Shown: piece by piece, positions 8,274-15,860 of the stretch
Layout: the number at the start of each line of letters is the position of its first letter
How positions within the stretch are numbered: position 1 is the first letter of the stretch
The notes under the pieces: model-generated
What the model was told of the DNA's origin: nothing
The model's input: only the letters and a program-made list of their open reading frames with translations
Database searches by the model: none
From: Leptospiraceae bacterium
Lineage (GTDB): Bacteria > Spirochaetota > Leptospiria > Turneriellales > Turneriellaceae
Direction: 5' to 3'
DNA length: 21,418 bases
Assembly: GCA_016788945.1 (NCBI GenBank)
Contig: JAEUSA010000156.1
Coordinates: 1-21,418, forward strand
Program-made: the position numbers and the translations under genes

Positions 8274-8804
8274 CTACTTTACGGCAAAAGACCGCGCGAT
8301 ATCGCCGATTGCGGCGCCGTATTTGTCGCGCGACGCAGCACGCAGATTCTGGATGATTACCCACACATTACGGCCGTTCACATACACCCCTGCCCCCTGC
8401 AGATAATCCCCTTCGGGGCGGCTCACCCGGTAGGCGCCCATACAGCCATCGCGCACACCGGCGGCCTCGAGTTCTTCGTCTTTCGGCCGGCGCTTATCTT
8501 CGGGCAGAACATTTGCCTTAGGCGTCGCCTCTGTGGCTTCCATACGCGCGAGGTATTCACACGCAGTCAGCGGCTTTTTAACCTGATCGGTCTTCACCTG
8601 CACAAATGCCGCTTCATCGGCCGAGCTGACCTTAAGTGCATCGCCGTCGGTATCTACCTGCTCTTTCCAGTCAGATGGATAACGCAACGAAAATTTTCCC
8701 TTCTTGTGCTTGTGCAGTTTTTCCTGCGGGGCTTCAGCCGCAAAATAAGCACCACCGAAAATAGCGCCGCACAGAATACAGAAAACAATGCGTGTCAAAA
8801 TCAT
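8274..8804 (-). CDS. Small secreted protein, PsbP/DUF1795-like, function unknown
   Basis: A 176-aa protein from the ATG at 8804-8802. The frame stays open upstream to 8954, but that would run into the divergent citrate synthase gene, and the shorter start opens directly with a signal peptide (MILTRIVFCILCGAIFGGAY, cleavage near AAEA). After a lysine/histidine-rich linker (KLHKHKKGK), the mature part begins FSLRYPSDWKEQ, an opening often seen in PsbP-like and DUF1795-type domains, and ends with VWVIIQNLRAASRDKYGAAI and a DIARSFAVK helix. The family guess is from this pattern only. It is the first gene of the minus-strand operon with sppA and the amidase. Two cysteines in the mature part (CEYLA and DGCMG) could form a disulfide. 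Confidence 0.7.
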   Translation of the reverse strand: MILTRIVFCILCGAIFGGAYFAAEAPQEKLHKHKKGKFSLRYPSDWKEQVDTDGDALKVSSADEAAFVQVKTDQVKKPLTACEYLARMEATEATPKANVLPEDKRRPKDEELEAAGVRDGCMGAYRVSRPEGDYLQGAGVYVNGRNVWVIIQNLRAASRDKYGAAIGDIARSFAVK

Positions 8805-8808
8805 GCCT

Positions 8809-8821
8809 GATCGCGGCGATC
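8809..8821. repeat. 13-bp perfect inverted repeat in a divergent promoter region
   Basis: GATCGC and GCGATC arms surround a single central G, 5 bp upstream of the PsbP-like gene start and 62 bp upstream of the citrate synthase ATG. It is placed where an operator could act on one or both divergent genes. A 6-bp-arm repeat of this kind also arises by chance. Confidence 0.35.
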
Positions 8822-8866
8822 GGCGTGCGCACGACAAGACTTTTTCGACTTGCCATGCTACAGCCG

Positions 8867-8882
8867 GCTGCCAAACGGCAGC
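8867..8882 (+). promoter_or_regulatory. Hairpin directly abutting the citrate synthase start codon
   Basis: GCTGCC (8867-8872) and GGCAGC (8877-8882) form a perfect 6-bp stem with an AAAC loop, and the ATG begins at the next base. It occupies the place of the ribosome site, and no purine-rich site is seen there. It could restrict initiation in the mRNA, or the true start could be the TTG at 8850 with the repeat inside the coding region. Confidence 0.4.
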
Positions 8883-10001
8883 ATGTCGACTGACCATCAC
8901 GCGGGGCTCGAAGACATCGAGGTCCTTGAATCGGCGATCTGTGAAATCAGGCAAGACCTGCTGAGTTTTCGCGGTTATAAAGTTACCGATCTGGCCTCAG
9001 CATCGACGTTTGAAGAAGTTGCCTATTTGCTGTGGAATGACGCGCTGCCGTCGGCCAAAGAACTCGAAGAGTTTCAGCAGGCGCTCAAAGCGGAATACGC
9101 GCTGCCGCGTGAAATTGTGGAGCATATCAACCACGTGCCGAGAGAAGCGCATCCGATGGCGGTACTGAGAACTTTAATTTCTTCGCTTGGTCTCTACGAT
9201 AGCGAAGCTCTCGACAACTCTCCCCCTGCGGTACGCAGAAAATCTGTTCGCCTGCTGGCAAAAATACCGCAGATCGTTGCAGCGATTGCGCGCCACCGGC
9301 AGGCGAAAGCGAATGTCGAAGCCAACCCCGATCTCAGCATTGCGGCCAATTTTCTCCGGTGCCTCTATGGCCGCCTGCCTGACAACGAAACGGCGCGCCT
9401 GCTCGAAACGACAATGATTCTTTATGCCGAGCATGAACTCAATGCTTCGACTTTTGCCGCGCGCACGACGGCCGCAACACAGGCAGACACCTATTCGTGT
9501 ATCGTGTCGGCGATCAGCACTTTACAGGGTAATCTACACGGTGGTGCAAACCAGCGGGCGGTAGAAATGCTGCTGACCATAGGCAAGCCGCAAAACGTCA
9601 GCGATTACCTCGACGAGAAGCTGAGGAAAAAAGAAATCATTATGGGCTTTGGCCACCGCGTGTATAAACAAGGAGATCCCCGCGTTCCCGTGCTGCGCGC
9701 TCTCTGTAAAGGCCTTGCCGATAAAAACAAAGAAACCACCGTGTTTGAAACGGCAACCGAGCTGGAAAAAGAAATGCTCGCGCGCAAAAAACTGCATGCC
9801 AATGTGGATTATTATTCGGGCCTCGCGTTCTACCTGATGGGCATGAGCGCTGACATCTTCACCTGTCTCTTCGCTATGGCGCGCTCCGCCGGTCTGTTGG
9901 CGCACATCTCTGAACAATATGCGCAGAACAAGCTCATCCGTCCGCGCGCGGTATATACGGGAAAAAAGAACCAGAAATACGTCGCCATCGACAAACGCTG
10001 A
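8883..10001 (+). CDS. gltA: Citrate synthase (short bacterial type; 2-methylcitrate synthase possible)
   Basis: A 372-aa enzyme of the citrate synthase family, which condenses acetyl-CoA with oxaloacetate at entry to the TCA cycle. It opens with GLEDIEVLESAICEI, the usual N-terminal block of the short type. The active-site groups are present: His184 in YAEHELNAST, His219 in NLHGGANQ, His258 in GFGHRVYKQGDPR and Asp309 in ANVDYYSG; the last three correspond to the catalytic His-His-Asp of known enzymes. Conserved ARSAGLLAHISEQ and a final RPRAVYTG are intact. The length (about 370) fits the dimeric short form; 2-methylcitrate synthases have the same layout and cannot be excluded, but no propionate gene is nearby. 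The ATG at 8883 was preferred over an in-frame TTG at 8850. The convergent YraN-like gene starts 26 nt downstream, and I saw no clear terminator between them. Confidence 0.92.
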   Translation: MSTDHHAGLEDIEVLESAICEIRQDLLSFRGYKVTDLASASTFEEVAYLLWNDALPSAKELEEFQQALKAEYALPREIVEHINHVPREAHPMAVLRTLISSLGLYDSEALDNSPPAVRRKSVRLLAKIPQIVAAIARHRQAKANVEANPDLSIAANFLRCLYGRLPDNETARLLETTMILYAEHELNASTFAARTTAATQADTYSCIVSAISTLQGNLHGGANQRAVEMLLTIGKPQNVSDYLDEKLRKKEIIMGFGHRVYKQGDPRVPVLRALCKGLADKNKETTVFETATELEKEMLARKKLHANVDYYSGLAFYLMGMSADIFTCLFAMARSAGLLAHISEQYAQNKLIRPRAVYTGKKNQKYVAIDKR

Positions 10002-10027
10002 GGTTAGCCTAAGGGTCTTTTTGCCGC

Positions 10028-10375
10028 CTATACCACGTCGGTTATTAATTCGACACTTCTCAGACGCTTATCAACCAGAACAAGACAAATGCGCACGGGA
10101 AGAAATTTTCCCGCCGCGGCGATCAGGCCCAGCGCGGCGTCTTTGAGCCTGAGCTGCTGCGCACGCGGCAGCACCGGATAACCGGTAGAGGCACCGTGCC
10201 TGCGTCGCTTTACTTCGCAGAACAGATATTCATTGGTTCTGTCATCGCGGCATAACAAATCAATCTCGGCCCCGTAGTTTCGCGTATTGCGCGCGACGAT
10301 CACGACACCTGTCAAGCGCAGGAACATTGCTGCGAGATCTTCTTCGGCATTAATAAATGCTCCTTCATGCTGCAC
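10028..10375 (-). CDS. YraN/UPF0102-like protein with restriction-endonuclease-like fold
   Basis: A 115-aa protein matching the UPF0102 (YraN) family: RNTRNYGAEIDLLCRDD, then LFCEVKRRRHG, with Asp39, Glu54 and Lys56 giving the D...ExK metal-binding pattern of RecB-like nuclease folds. The helical PRAQQLRLKDAALGLIA and the end VRICLVLVDKRLRSVELI also fit. Family members are conserved widely but have no firm function that I know. The start is a GTG preceded very closely by GGGAG, so the exact initiation codon is uncertain. The gene is convergent with citrate synthase and divergent from the lipoprotein gene. The intact motif suggests a folded, potentially active protein. Confidence 0.82.
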   Translation of the reverse strand: MQHEGAFINAEEDLAAMFLRLTGVVIVARNTRNYGAEIDLLCRDDRTNEYLFCEVKRRRHGASTGYPVLPRAQQLRLKDAALGLIAAAGKFLPVRICLVLVDKRLRSVELITDVV

Positions 10376-10454
10376 TGCTCCCAGAAAATACCGTATTTGC
10401 GCTGTGTCACGTAAAATGCACTTGAAGCCTTATGCTGCCCGCTTCGTTGGGTGA
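10376..10454. promoter_or_regulatory. Divergent region between yraN-like and lipoprotein genes
   Basis: This 79-bp segment must hold the start signals of two outward-facing genes. TAAAAT at 10412-10417 could be a plus-strand -10 element, but no -35 is visible at proper distance. An in-frame TGA at 10452-10454 fixes the lipoprotein start at the ATG immediately after it. Confidence 0.3.
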
Positions 10455-11465
10455 ATGGCGCGCTGCTCTCTTTTTCTCCTGAGTCTCACGATTTTGGCTT
10501 GCAAGACTGCCCCGATCAAAGCGGAAAATGCCGCGCCCGCACCCCAAACGGCGCCGCCGGCAAAAACGGAAAAAGTTCCCGAGAACAGAGACAATCCGCC
10601 TGCCGAAAAAGGCAAAACGGAAGATAAAGTACAACCAGCACGACCCCGCGTTGTCGGCCGCGCGATTCTTAACCCCTATGAAGCCGAGGCGTTTTATGCG
10701 CATATGGATGAGGAGCATGAACGCTTCGGCACCCCCGCACGCGCAAAAAAATACAAAAAGAAAAAATATGGCAACAGCTCCGTCGAGCAGCGTTCGGGCC
10801 GTCGCCGGCTCTATGACCATAATCTGTTTCTGCGCGCTTTATTTGCGGGCCAGCTGGTGAGCGAAGCGCATGGCAATCTGCAGCAGCAATTTGCCGACGG
10901 GCTCTTTCTCGATATCGGTAGCGCGATTCTCTATGGCGAGGGGGCCGCAACAGTACGTGACCTGTACGAAGATAAAAAGATACAGCCGCATTTGCTGATC
11001 ATCGCCAGCGACATCAACGACCGCGGCAACAAAAAGACCATGTACATCGATCAATACCGTAAGAGCGGTCGCCAGTTGCCGTTCCCGGTTGTCGAGGTGG
11101 CGATGCTGATGCAGAAGCCGGAAGATTTCACCACACCGCTGAAGTTTTTTCTCGCCTCAAGACAGGGCGGCATTATTCTGCGCAGCGCCAATGCCGGGCC
11201 CGATCTCTACTATGATCGTAAACGCATACAGACACATCTGCGCGCGGCTATCGCAGCCTTTCACGACCGCAATGTGTTATATTTTTTTAATAAGTTTATC
11301 CTCTATAAACCAGAAAACCGCATCGATTTTTCTATCATTGGCGAAATCGATGCGGAAGTCGGCATTAACCACCGGGAGACCCCGTGGGAAGATATCGACT
11401 GGTCAAAACGCACTTTTAAAGAGGGAATTCGCCTAAACCAACAGCACGTTCAGTATACGAATTAA
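10455..11465 (+). CDS. Predicted lipoprotein with methyltransferase-like motifs
   Basis: A 336-aa protein starting at the ATG directly after an in-frame stop, so no longer N-terminus is possible without an unusual start. Residues 1-16 form a lipoprotein signal ending ILAC (Cys16 lipidated). A low-complexity Ala/Pro/Lys/Glu linker follows to about residue 65, like the tether of an exported lipoprotein. The body contains RLYDHNLFLRALFAGQL, then LFLDIGSAILYGEGAATV and HLLIIASDIND. The D-x-G-S...G-E-G pattern followed by a strand ending in ASDIND resembles motif I and the acidic end of strand 2 in class I SAM-dependent methyltransferases. SAM would not be expected outside the cytoplasm, so this may be an inactive fold or chance. 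I do not recognise a family. It is divergent from yraN and followed by a hairpin. Confidence 0.72.
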   Translation: MARCSLFLLSLTILACKTAPIKAENAAPAPQTAPPAKTEKVPENRDNPPAEKGKTEDKVQPARPRVVGRAILNPYEAEAFYAHMDEEHERFGTPARAKKYKKKKYGNSSVEQRSGRRRLYDHNLFLRALFAGQLVSEAHGNLQQQFADGLFLDIGSAILYGEGAATVRDLYEDKKIQPHLLIIASDINDRGNKKTMYIDQYRKSGRQLPFPVVEVAMLMQKPEDFTTPLKFFLASRQGGIILRSANAGPDLYYDRKRIQTHLRAAIAAFHDRNVLYFFNKFILYKPENRIDFSIIGEIDAEVGINHRETPWEDIDWSKRTFKEGIRLNQQHVQYTN

Positions 11466-11466
11466 C

Positions 11467-11494
11467 AGCGCGTCCCAAAACCATCGGGCGCGCT
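11467..11494 (+). terminator. Hairpin after the lipoprotein gene (possible weak terminator)
   Basis: AGCGCG with a bulged T plus CCC pairs with GGG and CGCGCT across a 9-nt loop, starting 1 nt after the stop codon. The stem is strong and G+C-rich, but no T-run follows, so it is not a textbook intrinsic terminator. It could be a Rho-assisted end or a processing/stability hairpin. Confidence 0.45.
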
Positions 11495-11498
11495 CTTG

Positions 11499-11516
11499 CA
11501 ACGCGCGGCGGCGTTG
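11499..11516. repeat. Inverted repeat upstream of sufB
   Basis: CAACGC (11499-11504) and GCGTTG (11511-11516) flank a 6-nt GC-rich centre, 45 bp before the sufB start and just before the sequence becomes AT-rich. The position is suitable for an operator or the second of two tandem hairpins. Confidence 0.4.
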
Positions 11517-11561
11517 AAAATTAATATGCAAATGTCGGTAAATTTATTATATTTTTAAATA
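11517..11561 (+). promoter_or_regulatory. AT-rich promoter/leader of the suf operon
   Basis: A strikingly AT-rich 45-bp stretch in an otherwise GC-rich window leads directly to the sufB ATG. TTGAAA (11514-11519) could be a -35; TAAATT (11539-11544) and TATTAT (11545-11550) are candidate -10 elements, though spacings (19 and 25) are not ideal for the first. No Shine-Dalgarno sequence precedes the ATG, so the mRNA leader is very short or relies on its unstructured AT-rich sequence. Confidence 0.5.
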
Positions 11562-13031
11562 ATGTCCAACGTCGCAGTCGACGAACTCAAAGGCGAATAC
11601 AAGTACGGGTTCGTCACGGACATTGAGGCCGAAACACTGCCGGCCGGCCTGACAGAAGAGACCATCCGCAAGATTTCGGCTCTCAAAAACGAACCCCAGT
11701 TTATGCTCGACTGGCGGCTGAAAGCTTTCGCCGCATGGCAGAGCATGCAAGAGCCGCGCTGGGCAGAAGTCAGTTACCCGGCAATCGACTACCAGAAAAT
11801 CAGCTACTTCTCACGGCCGAAAAAAAAGCTGCAATCGCTCGAAGAAGCAGATCCAAAATTGCTCGAAACGTTTAGCCGCTTGGGTATACCGCTGACCGAA
11901 CAAAAATTTCTCGCGAATGTCGAGGGCACCGAAATCAATAGCCGGCCCGTAACACCTGTAGCCGTCGACGCAGTGTTCGACAGCGTCTCTGTGGTGACGA
12001 CCTACCGCGAGACTCTCGCGAAACTCGGTATCATTTTTTGTTCTTTTTCTGAAGCTGTCCGCGAACATCCCGAACTCGTACAAAAATACCTCGGTTCTGT
12101 GGTGCCGGTCAAAGACAACTTTTTCAGCGCCCTTAACAGCGCCGTATTCAGCGACGGATCTTTTGTCTATATTCCACCCGGCGTGCGCTGCCCGATGGAA
12201 CTCTCCACATACTTCCGCATCAACTCTGCCAATACCGGCCAGTTTGAAAGAACGCTGATCGTCGCCGACCGCGACAGTTATGTCAGCTACCTCGAGGGTT
12301 GTACGGCTCCGCAGCGCGACGAAAACCAGCTGCACGCGGCGGTCGTCGAACTGGTCGCCCTCGATAACGCCTATATCAAGTATTCCACAGTACAGAACTG
12401 GTACCCCGGCGACGCCGACGGCAAAGGCGGTATCTACAATTTTGTCACCAAACGCGGGCTGTGTAAAGGCACGGCCTCGCGCATTTCGTGGACACAGGTC
12501 GAGACGGGTTCGGCGATTACTTGGAAATATCCGAGTTGTGTACTCAAGGGCGATCACTCCAAAGGCGAGTTCTACTCGGTCGCATTTACCGGTAACCACC
12601 AGCAGGCCGATACAGGCACCAAGATGATTCATCTCGGAAAAAACACAACCAGCACAATCATTTCAAAGGGCATTTCTGCTGGGCATGGCAAACACACATA
12701 CCGGGGTCTCGTGCGTATTGGCGGTGGAGCCGACACGGCACGCAATTACACGCGCTGCGATTCCCTGATTCTTGGCACCGATGCCGCGGCACACACCTAC
12801 CCTTATATCGAAGTAAAAAACAGCCTCTCGCAGGTCGAGCACGAGGCAACGACATCCAAGGTCAGCGATGCGCAGCTCTATTTTTTACGGCAGCGCGGTC
12901 TCACCGAAGAAGATGCCGTGCACATGGTAGTCAACGGCTTCTGTAAAGAGGTATTCCGCGAACTGCCGATGGAATTTGCCGTCGAAGCGCAAAAGTTGCT
13001 CGAAATCAGTCTTGAAGACGCCAACGGATAA
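11562..13031 (+). CDS. sufB: Fe-S cluster scaffold protein SufB
   Basis: SufB is the scaffold of the SufBC2D complex on which Fe-S clusters are assembled in the cytoplasm. The 489-aa protein has normal length and the family's characteristic parallel-beta-helix core: [50 protein letters not shown], and [12 protein letters not shown]. Cys399 in [11 protein letters not shown] corresponds to the essential cluster-related Cys405 of E. coli SufB, and the following [10 protein letters not shown] and VEHEATTS are intact. It heads a run of ten closely spaced genes and lies 4 nt upstream of sufC. The start is the first ATG after the AT-rich leader, with no ribosome site visible. No Fe-S regulator gene of the IscR/Rrf2 or SufR type is seen beside it. 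Confidence 0.96.
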   Translation: MSNVAVDELKGEYKYGFVTDIEAETLPAGLTEETIRKISALKNEPQFMLDWRLKAFAAWQSMQEPRWAEVSYPAIDYQKISYFSRPKKKLQSLEEADPKLLETFSRLGIPLTEQKFLANVEGTEINSRPVTPVAVDAVFDSVSVVTTYRETLAKLGIIFCSFSEAVREHPELVQKYLGSVVPVKDNFFSALNSAVFSDGSFVYIPPGVRCPMELSTYFRINSANTGQFERTLIVADRDSYVSYLEGCTAPQRDENQLHAAVVELVALDNAYIKYSTVQNWYPGDADGKGGIYNFVTKRGLCKGTASRISWTQVETGSAITWKYPSCVLKGDHSKGEFYSVAFTGNHQQADTGTKMIHLGKNTTSTIISKGISAGHGKHTYRGLVRIGGGADTARNYTRCDSLILGTDAAAHTYPYIEVKNSLSQVEHEATTSKVSDAQLYFLRQRGLTEEDAVHMVVNGFCKEVFRELPMEFAVEAQKLLEISLEDANG

Positions 13032-13035
13032 ATTT

Positions 13036-13788
13036 ATGAGTTCTCCATTACTTTCCATTAAAGACCTGCACGTACGCACGGGTGACAAAGACATTCTCCG
13101 GGGGATCAACCTCGAAATCGCGCCGGGTGAAATACACGCGATCATGGGGCCCAACGGTTCGGGTAAGAGCACCCTCTCTCACGTGCTCGCGGGCAACGGC
13201 GATTTCACCGTGACGAAGGGCAGCGTGCAAATGGCAGGCCGCGACCTGCTGGCGATGCCGATCGAAGAACGTGCGCGCGCAGGAGTTTTTGTCGCTTTTC
13301 AGTATCCGCCGGAAATTCCCGGAGTGAATAACATGCAGTTTCTGCGCACAGCGGTCAATACCGTGCGCAAGGCCCGCGGTGAGAGTGAACTTTCTGCCGG
13401 TGACTTTCTCACCAAAGCCAAAGCCGTTATGGCGCGCCTCGAAATGAAGAGTGAGATGGTAAAACGTTCATTGAACGAGGGCTTTTCGGGTGGAGAAAAA
13501 AAGAAAAACGAAATATTACAGATGACAATGCTCTCGCCTTCTGTCATGGTACTCGACGAAATCGATTCGGGGCTTGATGTCGATGCTCTTGAGCTTGTCG
13601 CCAAAGAAGCGATGGTCAATATGCAAGCAGCAGAAGGTGCTCAGCGCGCGATGGTGGTCATCACGCACTATTCGCGCATTCTAAAATACATCACGCCGAC
13701 TAAAGTGCATATCCTTTCCGGCGGTCGGATTATAGAATCGGGCGGCATGGAACTCGTGCACCGTATCGAGAGCCGCGGGTACGATTGA
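13036..13788 (+). CDS. sufC: SUF system ATPase SufC
   Basis: SufC is the ABC-type ATPase that drives conformational change in SufBC2D. The 250-aa protein has Walker A GPNGSGKST (38-46), Q-loop region FVAFQYPPEIPGV, signature FSGGEKKKNEI (from residue 150), Walker B MVLDEIDSGLD (171-181) and the switch His in VVITHYSRIL. The SGGEKKKNEI signature and IDSGLDVDAL are typical of SufC rather than transporter ATPases. The ATG at 13036 follows the sufB stop by 4 nt; the frame is open further upstream, but that would overlap sufB coding sequence. The stop is immediately followed by the sufD ATG (TGAATG), indicating coupled translation. Confidence 0.96.
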   Translation: MSSPLLSIKDLHVRTGDKDILRGINLEIAPGEIHAIMGPNGSGKSTLSHVLAGNGDFTVTKGSVQMAGRDLLAMPIEERARAGVFVAFQYPPEIPGVNNMQFLRTAVNTVRKARGESELSAGDFLTKAKAVMARLEMKSEMVKRSLNEGFSGGEKKKNEILQMTMLSPSVMVLDEIDSGLDVDALELVAKEAMVNMQAAEGAQRAMVVITHYSRILKYITPTKVHILSGGRIIESGGMELVHRIESRGYD

Positions 13789-14670
13789 ATGCCGTTAACC
13801 GCCACAGACATCACGGAACAAGTTTTTGCCAATGCGGCGACACTGTCTGCTGCTGCGCGTAAAGTTGTTTCGACGGCACAGCAAGGCGACACCCTGACGA
13901 TCGGCGTTGCAGCGACCTCTGAACCGGTGTTTCTCGAACTCGGCGGCAGCGGTTTATCTGCCATCCGTCAGTTGAAATGCAGCAACGCCGCACAAAATCT
14001 GCGTCTGTTTGTTCGCGCGGGTGGCCAAAACCCAGAAAAACTTTCGCTCGAGTTCATGAATACCGAAAATTGCGGCGCAGCGTTATTTGTCGCCGTCGAC
14101 AACAGCCGCGCCGAAGTACGGTGTGATATCCAACTGAAAAAAAACAGCCGGTTTTCTTTTTTCAGCGGCATAACAAGCGACGCCGACCTTGAGGTCAACG
14201 CCGAAGTCGCCGAAGGTGTCGATGCGCAGTTCTTCGGCCTCACGCGCGTCAAAGGCCACGAAGAAGCACACCTCACTATGCACGTAAAACATATTGAGGG
14301 CAAAAACCATACCGATCAGAAATTTTATTCGTACGCAGCCGACGAAGCCGCGGTCACCTTTACAGGACGTATTACCGTTCTGCCGGGTGCCGGCGAATCA
14401 GCGGCGCACCAGCTGCATCGCGGCACCGCGCTTTCTGCGGGCGCACGTATCAGCGCGCAGCCGTTTCTGAATATTTTGCACGATGATGTGCGCTGTACCC
14501 ACGGCTCGACGGTGGGTTTTATCGACGAACACGCCAAACGTTATCTGATGGCGCGCGGTATGAATGCCGCAATGGCGGAAAAAATACTCATCGAATCTTC
14601 GCAGAGCCAGTTCGTCGCGGCTCTACCTGAAGGTACGGCGGCATTTTTCGGCCTGGCGGGTGACGAATGA
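13789..14670 (+). CDS. sufD: SufD, short form lacking much of the N-terminal domain
   Basis: SufD is the SufB paralogue that pairs with it in SufBC2D and is linked to iron acquisition for cluster assembly. This copy is 293 aa, against roughly 420-440 for E. coli SufD, and what is missing is mainly N-terminal. The beta-helix core is recognisable (FFGLTRVKGHEEAHLTMHVK, YSYAADEAAVTFTGRITVLP) and the C-terminal block RCTHGSTVGFIDEHAKRYLMARGM matches SufD; Cys236 and His238 sit where E. coli SufD has the functional Cys358/His360. Most of the C-terminal helix bundle (AAMAEKILIESSQSQFV) is present. Start overlaps nothing and touches the sufC stop, and the stop overlaps the sufT ATG by 4 nt (ATGA). 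The reading frame is intact, so this looks like a genuinely short variant rather than a pseudogene. Confidence 0.9.
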   Translation: MPLTATDITEQVFANAATLSAAARKVVSTAQQGDTLTIGVAATSEPVFLELGGSGLSAIRQLKCSNAAQNLRLFVRAGGQNPEKLSLEFMNTENCGAALFVAVDNSRAEVRCDIQLKKNSRFSFFSGITSDADLEVNAEVAEGVDAQFFGLTRVKGHEEAHLTMHVKHIEGKNHTDQKFYSYAADEAAVTFTGRITVLPGAGESAAHQLHRGTALSAGARISAQPFLNILHDDVRCTHGSTVGFIDEHAKRYLMARGMNAAMAEKILIESSQSQFVAALPEGTAAFFGLAGDE

Positions 14671-14993
14671 CATCTGAACTTTCGGCGAAAGACGAACTGC
14701 GCGAAAGAATCATCGCGCAACTGCGCACCTGTTTTGACCCGGAAATTCCGGTGAACGTCTATGACCTCGGACTCATCTACGGCATCGACATTGCCGACGA
14801 CATGAGTGTGCGAATTGACATGACACTGACTTCGCCAAATTGTCCCTCGATCGAATCACTGCCATCGGAAATTCAGCAGAAGGCAGAATCGGTAGAGGGT
14901 GTTAAAGAAGTGAAAATCGAACTCATATGGGATCCGCCGTTTCACACCGGCATGATGTCTGACGAAGCCAAACTGCAGCTGGGGTTAATGTAA
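14667..14993 (+). CDS. sufT: MIP18/DUF59-family Fe-S maturation factor (SufT)
   Basis: A 108-aa single-domain DUF59 (MIP18-like) protein. SufT-type members assist Fe-S protein maturation; related PaaD acts in phenylacetate degradation. The hallmark CFDPEIPVNVYDLGLIYGI (about 22-40) is intact, as is MTLTSPNCPS with the conserved Cys that follows the TLTSP strand, then a helix (SLPSEIQQKAESV) and VKEVKIELIWDPPF. Position directly behind sufBCD with a 4-nt overlap favours the SufT role over PaaD, and no phenylacetate gene is present. Its stop overlaps the next start by 1 nt (TAATG). Confidence 0.9.
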   Translation: MTSELSAKDELRERIIAQLRTCFDPEIPVNVYDLGLIYGIDIADDMSVRIDMTLTSPNCPSIESLPSEIQQKAESVEGVKEVKIELIWDPPFHTGMMSDEAKLQLGLM

Positions 14994-15835
14994 TGCACGC
15001 GCGCAGGTATGCGCGGCTCACGCTGCTTGTTGCGGTATTTCCGCTGACGCTGCAGTGCGCGTCTCTGGCAAAAAAAATTTTTGATCCGCCGCAGGTCGGC
15101 GTCGCCAAGGTTGAGTTCAGTAAAGTCGATCTTACCGGGGTCGACCTGATCGTGCACGTCAAAATTCACAACCCGAACTCGGTGGGTGCAACGCTGAACC
15201 GCATCGAATACGCATTCGATGTTGAAGGCGAGCGCCTGCTCAAAGGCACCAAAGCCGATAAAACGAAAATTCTCTCCAACGACACGAGCCTCATTCCGCT
15301 GCCTGTATCGATCAGCTATGCAGGATTAAAAAGCGGTATCGCAGGGGCGTTGAGTAAAAAATCTCTACCGTTCGCCTTTCAGGGGAAAGTCGTGCTCGAT
15401 ACGCCGATCGGCGATCTGTCGTTTGATATCGCCGAAAAAGGCGAGATACCAGTGCCTGATCGCCCGCGCTTCGATCTGGAAAAGATCGCACTCGGCGAAT
15501 TTTCTGTGACTTCGGCGACGCTGATGGTACATATTAAGGTCTCCAATAACCATGACCTCGAACTCGATATTGAAAAGTTCCGCTATGAATTTTCGCTGCA
15601 GGATAATCTGATTTCGGCGTCTGAAATCAGCGTGCAACGATCACTGGCACAAGATAAATCAATGTCGGTGGCGCTGCCGATTACCGTCAAATTACTCGGC
15701 CTCAAACGCAGCGTCGTTGATATGATCAAATCGGGGCAAATCAAATACTTCATGAAATTCGACCTGAATCTCAAAACGCGGTTTGGTCCTGTGACCGTGC
15801 CATACGAACGCGACGGTCTAACTTCCCTTTACTGA
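14993..15835 (+). CDS. Predicted lipoprotein with two LEA-2 (WHy)-like domains
   Basis: A 280-aa exported protein. The N-terminal basic-hydrophobic signal ends LTLQC with Cys22 as probable lipid site, a relaxed spirochaete-type lipobox. The body looks like two consecutive LEA type 2 (water stress/hypersensitive response) domains: first about 35-150 (VDLTGVDLIVHVKIHNPNSV, the typical NPN turn), second about 158-275 (LGEFSVTSATLMVHIKVSNN, then ITVKLLGLKRSVVDMI). Each is a beta-sandwich with the h-x-h-x-h-x-N-P/N pattern of the family. Function of bacterial LEA-2 lipoproteins is unclear; a structural or stress role in the periplasm is the usual suggestion. The TAATG overlap shows coupling to sufT. 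It is an unexpected passenger in a suf operon. Confidence 0.82.
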   Translation: MHARRYARLTLLVAVFPLTLQCASLAKKIFDPPQVGVAKVEFSKVDLTGVDLIVHVKIHNPNSVGATLNRIEYAFDVEGERLLKGTKADKTKILSNDTSLIPLPVSISYAGLKSGIAGALSKKSLPFAFQGKVVLDTPIGDLSFDIAEKGEIPVPDRPRFDLEKIALGEFSVTSATLMVHIKVSNNHDLELDIEKFRYEFSLQDNLISASEISVQRSLAQDKSMSVALPITVKLLGLKRSVVDMIKSGQIKYFMKFDLNLKTRFGPVTVPYERDGLTSLY

Positions 15836-15860
15836 TTATTTCGGCTTTGCATAATCTCCC

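Noticed and set aside
8850..8882. TTG start adding 11 residues to citrate synthase
   Set aside because: The added residues do not resemble the family N-terminus and no ribosome site is visible; kept only as an alternative to the ATG.
8805..8954. Extended N-terminus of the PsbP-like protein on the minus strand
   Set aside because: It would overlap the divergent citrate synthase coding region and bury the signal peptide.
10002..10027. Possible terminator between citrate synthase and yraN-like gene
   Set aside because: Only a short T-run (CTTTTTG) and no convincing stem could be found.
11811..12632. 273-codon minus-strand open frame within sufB
   Set aside because: Opposite-strand shadow of a strongly conserved gene; no recognisable domain or start signal.
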